A DNA stretch of 64,000 nt from Cystobasidiopsis lactophilus. Its lineage: Eukaryota > Basidiomycota > Agaricostilbomycetes > Agaricostilbales > Chionosphaeraceae. The notes under the pieces were generated by a model, which saw only the letters and a program-made list of their open reading frames with translations, did not search any database and was not told the origin of the DNA. The DNA lies in contig BCIO01000001.1 of the NCBI GenBank assembly GCA_001599975.1, forward strand, positions 3,965,631 through 4,029,630, in the 5' to 3' direction. Positions 20,661 to 30,606 of the stretch are shown piece by piece. Position numbers and translations under genes: made by a program. The first letter of the stretch is position 1; each line of letters begins with the position of its first letter.

Positions 20661-21612
20661 ATGGCGCCTGTGTTCTCGCCGCTGCGCGAAGGTTTGCCCA
20701 CTCCGTTCTGCCCATTATCGCGCCAGCGCGGTGTTGATTTTGGCGAGCCTGCCAGACCCCGAGGTCCTCCCATTGCTCCAGCAGGGGCTGAAACTGGCCA
20801 AGAGTTTGCCTCCTCGGCTGTCTTGGAGACAAGTTCAACAGACTATCGGCGTTGGCGTTATTGGCGAGCTAAACCGACACAGCACCCTCGAAGCGGTTTA
20901 TGTGAAGGATTTTGTGCCTTTGATCAGGAAGAAGTGTGAGTTGTCTCGCGCATTGGCAATGTATAGCACTGACGTTACAGCCGACAGATGGAAAGCCGTC
21001 CGTCTTCGTGGCATACCGACTCGACATGGGCCCGTTGTTGGAGCCTGGCGTGTTCACGGCCGACACCCCGCTAGAACTCTTCCGAATACAGATGAATGCA
21101 TGGCCCTATACGATTCCTGTAAGTCCAATACAAGCCGAGTTGGTTCCCTACCGATCCTGAAAAGCGCGCAGCCCGAGGTTGACCACGTTCTCGTCTGGAC
21201 GCGCCTCAGTCTTTTGGACCGTAACAAATCATCAGCCGAAGAGTGGGAGTATATCCAAGATGCCGGCGTATGTGGCTTGACTGGCGATATCCCACCAGAA
21301 ATGATCGCGGCAAACGAGCTTGGCATCGCTTCAACGCAAATCGGCTCACAGGGGTGGGAGATTCGCCAATTCGTATTGAACCAATGGCCAGAAGACGAGT
21401 ATGATACCGTATTGTGGGTCATTCCTTGCTCGTTTCGCAAGCCTGCGAAGTCTCACTTCAAGTCTCCGAAGCTTCGTGAATCCGCCACGGCTGCAAAGTA
21501 TTCCGGACTTCTCCCATTTCCATGGTACTTGATTTCGCTCTTTGCAAAGCGCCCCGCTAAGCATCCGAGTAGTGATGGCGCGACCGAAGCTCGCCAATTA
21601 AAACGCCGCTGA
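20661..21612 (+). CDS. DUF3605 family protein
   Basis: Fungal protein of unknown function. Two introns are well supported: 20936-20987 joins LIRKK to YGKPSVFVAYRLDMG, and 21119-21171 joins AWPYTIP to PEVDHVLVWTRL. The DUF3605-like core (W-rich, DHVLVWTRL, then a conserved proline-containing region) runs to about 21440 and is followed by a basic tail ending RQLKRR. The start is uncertain: the main exon has no ATG in frame. The best model begins at ATG 20661 and removes a weak intron (donor GTTCTC 20672, acceptor GCCAG 20726) to give MAPVAVLILASLPDPEV; total about 262 residues. It converges on the next gene with 108 bases between stops. Confidence 0.6.
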
Positions 21613-21720
21613 TGCAGCAACCGACCCCTAGACGAATATAGAATTGTAGAATTAGAGGACTCTTCGTTTCACTTTCATAGAACGCTTGCTAGCGCAAGTT
21701 CCCATGCCTTCCGTCAAGTT

Positions 21721-23013
21721 TCACACCGAGTCCATGTCCTCAAACGTCTTGGTCTCAACGAAGGACGGCTTGGACGCCCTGCGATCGATCCACGATATCC
21801 GCGGCACATCCCGCTCGTCCCTGTCTTCGTGAACGCTGACCTCCTTTTGGACTGAGATAGAACCCATCCGGTTTCGTGAGGTCAGGCCATCCTTGATGAA
21901 GGCCGACGTGACAGCCTTTGACCTTGATTTGCGGGACTGATCACTCTCCGAAGCAATCATCTGTGTTGTTTCTTGAAGGGAAAAGACGATGCGTTGGCAG
22001 AGGATAAAGGTGGCCGCCACGCTGGGGGTGATCATTGCCGACTGGTGGCTGCAATGCTCATTCTGAGAACAACGAGACAAACAGTGGTGGAAGCATACTC
22101 TCGGTTTTTGGTGGAAAGCAGGAAGATGTTGGACGCGTTTACGATCGTGAGAATGACGAAATACATCAAGCCGTCCTTTAGCAACAAGCGCACAAAGGGA
22201 AACCTGCGCGAAAAGGTTCAGCGGATCCACCGCTCGATATAAATAGTTCTTACATGGTGGAGTCCTTGCGCACAGAGTCCTTCAGTAGTCGATAGCTGGC
22301 CACAACCATGCACACAAAGTCGAAGAAAAATTGGCCAACGTAGAACAGAAACTTGTACGAGAGCTGGCCTTTTGGTGTCCCTCCGTAGCAGTTCAGAAGG
22401 ATTGCTATTATTCCGACCTTATCAGCAGGGCAAATTGCAGCCAATAGCCGGCTTACGATCTGAACGAGGAGACTGCTCTGTCAGGTGATGCTTTGACACT
22501 ACACACGGGCGCTGCTCACCTTGCGTTACGCTTTCTACACTGATCGAAAAGGCTCCCAGAGCCGTGACGAGCTTGTAACTCTGGTCAGCTCAATCACTTT
22601 GAGACGGACAAAAGGAGAGCTCACGACAAGCAATGTCAGTAAGCAAACGATCACGGTGCGGTTCTTCTTCCAAATGGCCCAGCATCTCCACGTGAGGACT
22701 CCGTTCGCTGATACGGCGGCCAAGACTCTGAAGATTGGCGCGAACCACATCACGGTGGCACAGGTCGATCGCGAGTAGTTACGGCCGAAGACGGTGGCAG
22801 TGATCACAATAAGATATGCGATAGAAAAGTAGCGAACGCTGAGAAGGAGTGGAAATATAGGAGAGATTGGGCGTCTCTTATAATGCCGGCGGACGAATCG
22901 CCAGCTCGATCCAAGAGCTGTAGAACCACACTGAGGAATACCGCTGAGATGGGGCTTGGGAATAAGTAATTACTTATAACGAATTCGTAGAACCCAATGG
23001 CGGCGCCAGCCAT
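21721..23013 (-). CDS. Multi-pass membrane protein (basidiomycete DUF6533-like)
   Basis: Seven exons on the minus strand (22895-23013, 22625-22838, 22520-22580, 22457-22477, 22254-22404, 22099-22203, 21721-22048) give 332 residues. Hydrophobic helices are seen at the N-terminus (IGFYEFVISNYLF), then SIAYLIVITATVF, WFAPIFRVLAAVSANGVL, TVIVCLLTLLVSYKLV, FLFYVGQFFFDFVCMVVA, GLMYFVILTIVNASNIFLL and a final SVAATFILCQRIVF helix followed by a ~100-residue Ser/Lys-rich cytosolic-type tail. The LLKDGxxYFxxL and ILCQRI..L segments resemble the orphan receptor-like DUF6533/DUF6534 proteins of basidiomycetes; this family call is inference from pattern. Introns are 42-56 nt and all junctions were fixed by frame and hydrophobicity. 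Exon 4 is only 21 nt. Confidence 0.6.
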
Positions 23014-23928
23014 GCGGAAGTACTGACACAGACGGCAAGAAATTAGAATGAGCCATGCAAAAGTTGTTTATTGCTTGCTGCTCACCGGCTGGACCGCATA
23101 TGGATCGGAGCTCATGCCAGTCTCACGATCAAGCGGTCACTGGAAGAGACAGGATTTCTCGGCCGGACCTCTGAGGGGAGTTGCCGAGGCCCTGAAGAGA
23201 CCGCAGGCTGGGACGGCGTCGATCCAATGGACAACAAGCACCACCGAACGCTTCAAGACAACCAGGCCGGGTTGTGTTGCAAGCACGCCAGTCGCCGGCG
23301 TTGTCCGTCGTCGTGGCAGCAGAACAGGGTACTACTACTGGCATCTCGAGAAGACAATAAGGATGGCCTGGACGCTCTTTTGTTGGAGTTTGTTTTGATT
23401 TGGTCTGCAATAAAGCTTGCGGGGGATCGCCATGGCATTTGCAATCTCGGGGCCGTTCCGAACTTCTCTATCGCTGGTTGCACGGATGCAGTAATGATAG
23501 TGCAGGAGCGCCGCAGACGAAGAAAGAGAGCATCGTCAATGAGCGCGGCAAGCAGCTCAAACAGCGTGAGGTTGACAGGCGCGCCGCTGTGCTCCAGATG
23601 ACCAGCTTGCGACGCTGCTTCGGCAAAGTTACAGTGTTCTTGGCAATGCAAGAATCGATTGTCGAATGATATTGGAAACCAGGACAGGAGAGAGGGCAAG
23701 GTGGCGATCTTAGTCTCAGGCAGAATTGCAGCGCATCCAAGACTTGTGGCTCTGGCAGCAGCAAAACGCTCACTCCCGCTTCCTCCGAGCCGATTCACTT
23801 CCACTCTTGGACACAAGCGTACAGATACTCAGCTTGCCGAATTCCCTCTAGAAGGAAGCTGTGTGGCTGTCAGCTCTGACCCTTGACCGACAATGCGAAG
23901 ACAATCAAGAGTCCGTACTTACTCAATT
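23014..23928. other. Gene-free stretch between the membrane protein and the SET genes
   Basis: About 900 bases. The longest frame is a 187-codon minus-strand ORF (23253-23816) with no start context, no domain and an equally open opposite strand. I see no RNA gene or element; promoter of the minus-strand gene below 23013 plus 3' sequence of the SET gene. Confidence 0.4.
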
Positions 23929-25247
23929 TCAGTCAGAGTCGGATCCAGCAGTCGTCAGTTGATGGCATCGTTTCGCTTGTGAAGCCAGCTTCGCGTATTT
24001 GGTGGCACTGATAGAGTCCTCGCCCCACAGGTTGGAAGCCATGTAGCGAGCCTGGTTGGCCCAATCGACGGCTTTGTCAAACTCGGAGCGCTTGACACAT
24101 ATCTTGGCGGCAGTGAAGAACAGACGGGCCAGCAAGTTGGGCATGCGCTCGATCTGGGCCAGTCGGATGACTTCTTGGACCTGTCGTGAGCCCATGAGCA
24201 GCAACAGCGCCACGGGCTCATGTCTGCGTACCTTTTCCACGCTCTCGTCCAGATCGTCGTATTTGGAACTGCGCAACCACTCTCGTCCTTCTTGGATCAG
24301 CAAGCGGCGTGCGTCACTCTGAGCCACTTCGTCTGCGCCAGCCTCGCAGAGTTCGCATCTGCACTCGAAGCCAAAAATATCAAGGAGCATGGCTTGGCGC
24401 TCGTCTCGAGCCTCGAAGAGCTGGCCGTATTGAATGGTGAGCTCTTCGCCCTTGTGGATGGGTCGCGTTGCGCGGAAGACCATCTGGCCAAGCTCCTGCT
24501 TCCAAGCATAAAACACGTTGGAGCAGCACGCCGAGTTGAAGTAGCTGCCGGCACTCAGGACCCCGTCCACGCCTTCGACCAGCTGGAAAACGTTGGTCCG
24601 CCAGCGACCGTAGACAGGTCCTTTGTGGGGCTTGCTGTTGGCCAGCTGCATGAAAGTACCCTTGGATTCGATGGGCATGGCGTCAAAGGCGGCCTGGATG
24701 CTATCAATTTGCTGAGATTTGCTCTGGCCGCGAATGGTGACCTGGAGCATGGGAGCTTCGGCCAGAATAACCTGTCTCGTGGATGAGACCAAAGTCAGCG
24801 TGAGGCGTAAGCATCACGTACCTCGCCGAAGGCCACATCTTTGGTTGCAAAACAGCCGCGTCCTCGGTTCGGAGTTTCTTGAATCTCGAAGCAAGGTGAA
24901 GACTTGATGAGAGATCGCCTCGGCAAGGGCTTGATGCGACGTTTTGGAGAGGACGTGAAGAGGAGCTGGCCATCTTCGCCAGGGGACTCGTTCTGAAAGC
25001 GGGCCTGCATTTCGCCCAAGTCCAGCGAATCCAGGAGATCTTGAAGGGAGCGACCCAAATTGAGGTTGAAGATGCCCTCTTTGAGCTTTACCAACATCTG
25101 CGCCTCCTGGTGCACCATTGATCTAGCTGTCAGACAGGACGCCTGAATGGACTCTGACGAGGGCAGCGAGCTTACGGTCTCGGTCATTTCTGGCGGCGAG
25201 CTCTCCTCCTCGAGCTCGTCTAAATAGCTACCCTCGTCGGCCGACAT
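23929..25247 (-). CDS. SET-domain protein, SMYD-like, copy 1
   Basis: Probable lysine methyltransferase. Exons 24822-25247 and 23929-24771 give 422 residues from MSADEGSYLDELEE; the frame is open further to an ATG at 25457, which would add 70 residues. SET parts seen: ETPNRGRGCFATKDVAFGE joined by splicing to VILAEAPML, then FNSACCSNVFYAW (counterpart of the NHSCxPN motif), THKGEEL-type segment IHKGEELTIQYGQ, and the post-SET cysteines CRCELCEAG. A helical, TPR-like C-terminal region follows (ICVKRSEFDKAVDWANQAR), as in SMYD proteins. No MYND zinc finger is visible. Tandem with the next gene on the same strand. Confidence 0.8.
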
Positions 25248-25527
25248 GCCTGCTGCTACTATTACTGTTGCTGTAAGCTTGACGGCGTTGCTGCTCACAG
25301 TCCGACAGCAAGAAACAAAGAGGGCAAGCAGGGAACGAGGGCTGTCGCCCTTTTCCTTGATCAGTGGGGTCCTCAATTGAGAAGTCCACGCTTCGCCTTT
25401 CAAGACAGACAGGCATGACACAGGAAAAGTCGCGGTCAAAATAGAAGAGGTCAGCATGAAGTTTTATGGCAGACGGATGGAGAACGAGAAGCAGAAGGCC
25501 CACTTCCCCCAAAACTGCCCCGTTCGC

Positions 25528-26739
25528 TCAGAACAAAATGCCTCCCATCATCCTTGCCATTCCAGCCGTAGGGTGAGACTGGGGACGACTCGCCATGCGC
25601 GCATACAAGGCGACAGTCTCATCTTGCGGACCGAAGAGTTGGGTGCCCAAGAGCTTGGCTCGAGTAGCCCACTTCGAGGCTTCAGCCCACTGAGAATGCG
25701 CGACGCAGATCTGAAAGGCATCGTAAAAAAGGCTGGGGAGGAAGACGAGGAGTCCCTCTTCCTTGACGAAGGCGGCGACCTGGTTGACCATCGCCAATCC
25801 ACGCGCTGGCTGTCCCGCCCAATTGGTGTAGCTTCCAATCCAATCCAGCCCGGCTTTGATCTGCACGCGACACTGATCACTGGCCAACCCCTCTTGCTCA
25901 GGTGCTTCGCAGGTCTTGCATCTGCACAGAAAGCCAAACTCGGCCTTGAAAGCGTCTTGTCGGACCCGTCTGATGTTAAGAGCGCCGCAGTAGAGGATGC
26001 ACAGCTCTTCGCCAGAGTCGATGGGGCGCACAGCTCGAAAGCCAATCTGTTGCGCGTCCGACGACCAAGTGTTATTGACGTTTGGACAACACGCCGAATT
26101 GAACCTTGAGCCCTTGAGAAAGATGCCGCTTCCTGGAGGAGGATTTTGTCCAGAGGGGCCGAGAGGGAGAGCGTTGGTTGACCAAATGCTGAAGACTTCG
26201 TCGTGAGGGTAGCGTTTGGCATCGGCGAGAGCCAAATATTGGGCTTGCTGGGCGGGCGAGAGGCCATTGAACACCTTTTGGATCTTGGCCACTACCATTT
26301 GTTTCGTTTGGGGCGGGGCTTGGGCGAGGGGCGACTCGGCAAAGATGAGCTCGCCGGCCTCGATTCGGCGGGTGGCGAAGATTCCCTGGCCTTTGCCCGG
26401 CGTCTCCCTGATCTCGTAGCAGGCCTTTATCTCCATCTTCAAGGTCTTCTCCTGAGCGATGATCAAGGACGGCGCGAGAGGAGGTGGGCCGCCAGAAGGT
26501 GGGTAGTCTCGGACTGGAGCGTTGGGCAGCTCCTTCGGCTTCTTGGCTTCGGCAGCGGCGGCTCTCAGCTCCCTGACTTTTTTGCTGTCCAGGTCTGGGA
26601 AGTCCGGTTTGAGGAGGTTGACAATCCTTTTGACGCCCTGTCAAGAACCTGTCAGCTAGCGGCGGGCGGAATGTCCAAGCAGACTGACCATTTCGGGGTC
26701 CTGCAGGGTCAACTCTTCCAGGCGAGCTTCCAACGACAT
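25528..26739 (-). CDS. SET-domain protein, SMYD-like, copy 2
   Basis: Tandem paralogue of the previous gene. Exons 26689-26739 and 25528-26637 give 386 residues. It starts MSLEARLEELTLQDPEM, followed by a basic region, then the SET domain: EIRETPGKGQGIFATRRIEAGE, FNSACCPNV, IDSGEELCILYCG and CRCKTCEAPE. The C-terminal ~120 residues are helical (AFQICVAHSQWAEASKWATRA) and end AGMARMMGGILF. The N-terminal region differs from copy 1, and only copy 2 has the early intron; the SET intron of copy 1 is absent here. Substrate is unknown. Confidence 0.82.
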
Positions 26740-27925
26740 GGCTGCTCCTCTTCGTTGATGGTGGGCTCAAGGCAAGGCATTTTGGGACAGACTGTGAAAA
26801 GACGGCACATGCTCGGAGGGCCTCCAGATCTTGACAGCGGAAATTGAAAGATCCTGATACGTCAGTTATCAACGAGCGATCAATGGCTGGTCGGCAAAGG
26901 AATGTGCATGAACAAGCGACAGAGCAAGCCGGCATGAAGGGTTGTGCTGTTGACTTCGAGCCGTGGACGCGCAAAGCTAGAGGCTAAATGACAAGCGGAC
27001 GCGCCGGCCAATCCAAATCAGCCCAGAGCAGCAAGCAGCTTATCAATGATACTAACTCCTACCAAAGATAGCAGTCCGCACCAGGGAACGCGTCAAAGGG
27101 AGGAGGACGCCAAACGGAGACTAATCCGAGCTGCTCTCGTGGTCAATAAATTATCAGTCGACTGGGAGCGGCACGGCTCGCCGATCCATCTCTCTTCGTC
27201 TTTTTCGGCGCAGAACAAACAGAAAGCACGTCAACGAAGGATGTAACTCGAGCATTTTGGGGACAAGGCGAACACTGGAATGTCGACAGGCAAAGAGGCA
27301 AAGCGGCTGCATCACAACAAAAGGCAATAGTAAATTCGGGGTAGCCCAAAACAAATCAGGCCAGGGCCATGCCCGGTTAAAAGAGTCTGGCTCAGCCTGG
27401 CTCGGCTCGAAAATTGTGGCTGCAGTCGTCCATCAGCTCCCATCCAAGCGCACGTTTGCAGTGTGCCCTGCAAGAGTAGCAGGCAACAAGGCTGTCTGAC
27501 CGCCCCAGGCCAGCAGCACTGGAAGCCACGCTCGTTGCCGCCACCAAAACTGAGGCAGCAGCAGGCGCCTTTTTTTCCGGGCTGCCCCCAGTCGCGACCT
27601 CTGGCTGGCGGGCTCCTCTACTAGGGGCAAGCTGTGAGGGTGTTGTCTCAGTACAAAAGCAGAGGAGGCAGCAACAAATCGCTGCGTCTCGGTGCGTCAC
27701 AAGCTGCGAGGTCTGTGCGCATCCTTTCAAAGCTGATGCCAGATTCTGTCCGAAGGCTGTCCAACAACCGCCAACTCTCTGCTGGTCATCCACATGCTAG
27801 GGTAGCTACTCGACTTGGTCCACTCGCATCGGCTCTAGCCTAGACCAGTACGCCTTTTCGTCGGATGACCTTTGAGGAAGCCCCAAAGCTGAAAAGCGCT
27901 GCCAGTCCCCTCACCCCCAACCAGG
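26740..27925. other. Divergent promoter region, about 1.2 kb
   Basis: Separates the minus-strand SET gene from the plus-strand Ecl1-type gene. No supported ORF, RNA or repeat. It is the longest gene-free stretch of the window and would hold both promoters and 5' leaders. Confidence 0.45.
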
Positions 27926-29839
27926 ATGGATCTCAACTGGTGTCAGTTCTGCGAGAAGCAGCTCGAGCCGGATTGGAATGGCAGCATGTCGGCCGGGGAG
28001 GAGGAGGAGATCTCGAGCTCCCAGCTGGCAAAGCTCAACGCCGCCGCCGCCGCTGCGGTTGCCAACAAGTCCAGCCACTTTGCCAACAAGCCCAAACGGC
28101 ATCCCATCAAGCGAAATCACAGCTCGGGCAAGCTGCACGCCAAGACCAAGCTCAGCATGTCCTCCACCTCGCTCGCCGACCAAAAGGGAGCACCACCGAC
28201 TTCGCCCTCCGAGCAAGCCTCGCCCAAGGTGTTCAAGCCCTGGTCTGGCATCTACTGCTCGGCGGACTGCATGGCCATGGACGAGCAGCGCTCCAGGCTG
28301 GCCATCGCCAATTTGCAAGCGTCCTCCAGCATGCAGGCGCCGCTCACTCGCCCCGCGTCCTCTTCTTCCAACTCTTACCAGTCCACCAACAGCGACGAGA
28401 ACAACAACCCCAACTATTACACGTCACAAGAGGTGTCGCCGTTCAGGAGAGACTCGCGGCCGGCGCCCTTGAAGCTGGGGTTTGGCAACAGGCGCGGCTC
28501 CTCTACCGACCGCGGCTCGTCCGACTCGCTCGCCAGCCTGCAGAACTCGCCCAGGCAGTACTCCCCTTCCTTTTCCAGCTTGGCGTCGCGCACGCGGACA
28601 TCGCTGAGGCCCATGACGCCCATTTCCACCACTTTTGAAGAGGACGAGCCCCGGTCGGTGGAAACTTCGCCCAACGCCTCGCTCGCGACCCGCCCGAGGC
28701 CAATCTCGTCGCCATCACCCAGCCGCGACTTCATCCCCGGCACTCTCAAGCCCTCGCCCCCGTCTGAAGCGAATTCCAGGAAAGCCCACATTCGCCGGTC
28801 TTCCTCTTCCATCGCCACGACCCGCGGCGGCCTCGTGCCGTCTCGCTCGCTGGCTATTCCGGTCCTTAGCCAAGGGGTGGAGGGCAACGCCGTCGGCGTC
28901 GTTTTTTCGCCAAAGGCCTCGACTTTCGACCTCGACGCGGCCGCGGCGTCCCACCTGGCCAAGTCCCCCAGAAAGGGCCACGCCTCATCCGGCTCGATCC
29001 CCTACCTCTCCTGCTCCCCTTCATCGCCTGCGAGTTCGGTCATGTCGTCACACTCGCAGTCGAGCATGTCCACTGCGCCGCCCTCGACCGCCTCCAAGGC
29101 TGACCTCTACCACCGCCGCACCGGCTCGGCCGCCCACCTGCCCTTACCAGAAGGCGGCCCCTCGCTCAGGGACTACGACCTGTACGCTTCTCGCCCCCAG
29201 CGGACGCCGTCGTCGCCAGCCTTGCACGCTTTCATGGCCCGCTCACCACCTCGGCCGGTCGTCGCCCACCCGCACGCCCTGCCGTCGCTCAGTCGCTCAA
29301 TGACGGACACCACAGGCACCATTTCCCGCATCGTGCAAGCGAGGGCCCAGCAGCGGTTCGATCGGGAACATGCGGAGCCGCCTGCCTCAAAAAGGCGCGA
29401 TCTCACACCGGACCACCATGTGCCCTGGCCTTCGGCGCCAGAAAACGGGCTGCTGTCCTACAACAAGCGCAACGCGTCCTTCAGCTCCATCCGCCGCACG
29501 GGCAGCTCGGCCTCGGTCACCTCCCTGCCGCACGACTACTTTGCCAACCAGCAGCTGCAAGCCCGCGAGCGCACAACAACTGGCGATTCGCTCGCTGCGC
29601 CTCTTCCTTCCCCCCTCGCTGCCTCCTCCTCTGCTCCCAAGCCCTGGAACTGGGAGCACCTGCCGGAGTATGTGCCGCAGTACAAAATCATGAAATCGTC
29701 CGGCGCGTCGAGGAACAACAGCTCGACTTCGCTCTCGACCACGGCCACCGCTACGAGCCTCAATCCGCTGGCCAGCGAGAAGAAGAAGCGCCTGTTCTAC
29801 TTTGACACCTCGACTCCGGCCCACGCCGCCCTCGCATAA
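27926..29839 (+). CDS. Ecl1/2/3-type zinc-binding protein with long disordered tail
   Basis: Single-exon gene, 637 residues. The start MDLNWCQFCEKQL and a later YCSADCMAMDEQRSRL at about residue 110 match the two halves of the Ecl1/2/3 zinc-binding domain (extender of chronological lifespan; a stress and nutrient-response factor in fission yeast). The halves are about 100 residues apart because of a Lys/Ser/Ala-rich insert. Residues ~125-600 are Ser/Pro/Arg-rich, with many RRxS and SPxR-like sites and no fold. A small conserved-looking segment near the C-terminus, KPWNWEHLPEYVPQYKIMKS, could be a docking motif (inference). No intron is needed. Confidence 0.8.
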   Translation: MDLNWCQFCEKQLEPDWNGSMSAGEEEEISSSQLAKLNAAAAAAVANKSSHFANKPKRHPIKRNHSSGKLHAKTKLSMSSTSLADQKGAPPTSPSEQASPKVFKPWSGIYCSADCMAMDEQRSRLAIANLQASSSMQAPLTRPASSSSNSYQSTNSDENNNPNYYTSQEVSPFRRDSRPAPLKLGFGNRRGSSTDRGSSDSLASLQNSPRQYSPSFSSLASRTRTSLRPMTPISTTFEEDEPRSVETSPNASLATRPRPISSPSPSRDFIPGTLKPSPPSEANSRKAHIRRSSSSIATTRGGLVPSRSLAIPVLSQGVEGNAVGVVFSPKASTFDLDAAAASHLAKSPRKGHASSGSIPYLSCSPSSPASSVMSSHSQSSMSTAPPSTASKADLYHRRTGSAAHLPLPEGGPSLRDYDLYASRPQRTPSSPALHAFMARSPPRPVVAHPHALPSLSRSMTDTTGTISRIVQARAQQRFDREHAEPPASKRRDLTPDHHVPWPSAPENGLLSYNKRNASFSSIRRTGSSASVTSLPHDYFANQQLQARERTTTGDSLAAPLPSPLAASSSAPKPWNWEHLPEYVPQYKIMKSSGASRNNSSTSLSTTATATSLNPLASEKKKRLFYFDTSTPAHAALA

Positions 29840-30606
29840 CTCACCCTTTCAGTCGCCGTGGTCGTTCTTTTGTGTGGTTAGACACCATGGCATGGCCTCT
29901 CCCCTTTTTGTGCGGGCATTTTCTCCACGCAGCATCAGTGAGTCGATTCTCCCTGCTGTCCTCGCGACTCGTGTTGAGTGTCTGCGGCCAGACCATTTCT
30001 TTTTCATTGTGCATATTCACGCCCTAATTCTCCCTCCACCTCACCGCCACTATCAACGACAACACACGCCTTTTTACCGCCTCAATTCGCCCTCTTCTTA
30101 TCGAACAAAATCATGGTGTTTTCTGGGATCCATTTTGTACTTCTGGTTGTTTGACTATCTGGGATGGCGCTTGTCGGGCCTGTATGCGGTTTCTTCGTGT
30201 CTCTTTTTCTACCCTCTCCTATCACGCATACTCGCATGACATTTGAAATGAATTCGCAAACGTTTTCGGGACTTCGCCCTGCCATCTGTTCTGGCAATGT
30301 TGCTCTGCAACATTCATGCTGCCACTGCAATGCCTTTCTGCTCTGCTTCGTATCGAGGGATCACTGTGTTCTCGACTGGCTTGATGGTTCTATGCCAGGG
30401 ATAGAGAGTGTCCCTTTGTTCTAGCGCTTCTCATTTCGTCTTGGGCCGAGGTCTGCCTTGATGTCTGTCGTCTACGACTTGTCTTGCGAGACTATTGAGC
30501 TATTCTGTACTAAGACGCGCCTTGCTGCTCAGCGGGACGGGACAGAACTGCTGGAGTACACCCAAGTTACGGGGGCTTCGGCTAATCCGACAAAGGCCGT
30601 TGAAAT
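29840..30606. other. Intergenic region before the SUR7-like gene
   Basis: T-rich 3' sequence followed by the promoter of the next gene. ORFs on either strand here lack starts in context or domains. Nothing else seen. Confidence 0.4.

Noticed and set aside
23253-23816. 187-codon minus-strand ORF as a gene.
   Set aside because: No domain, no start context, similar open frames on the other strand, and no splice partners.
26072-26974. 300-codon minus-strand ORF overlapping the second SET gene.
   Set aside because: It is an alternative frame of the SET gene, whose own frame contains the family motifs.
27865-28638. 257-codon Gln/Ala/Arg-rich ORF overlapping the Ecl1-type gene.
   Set aside because: Shadow frame of GC-rich coding sequence; the other frame starts MDLNWCQFC and runs 637 codons.
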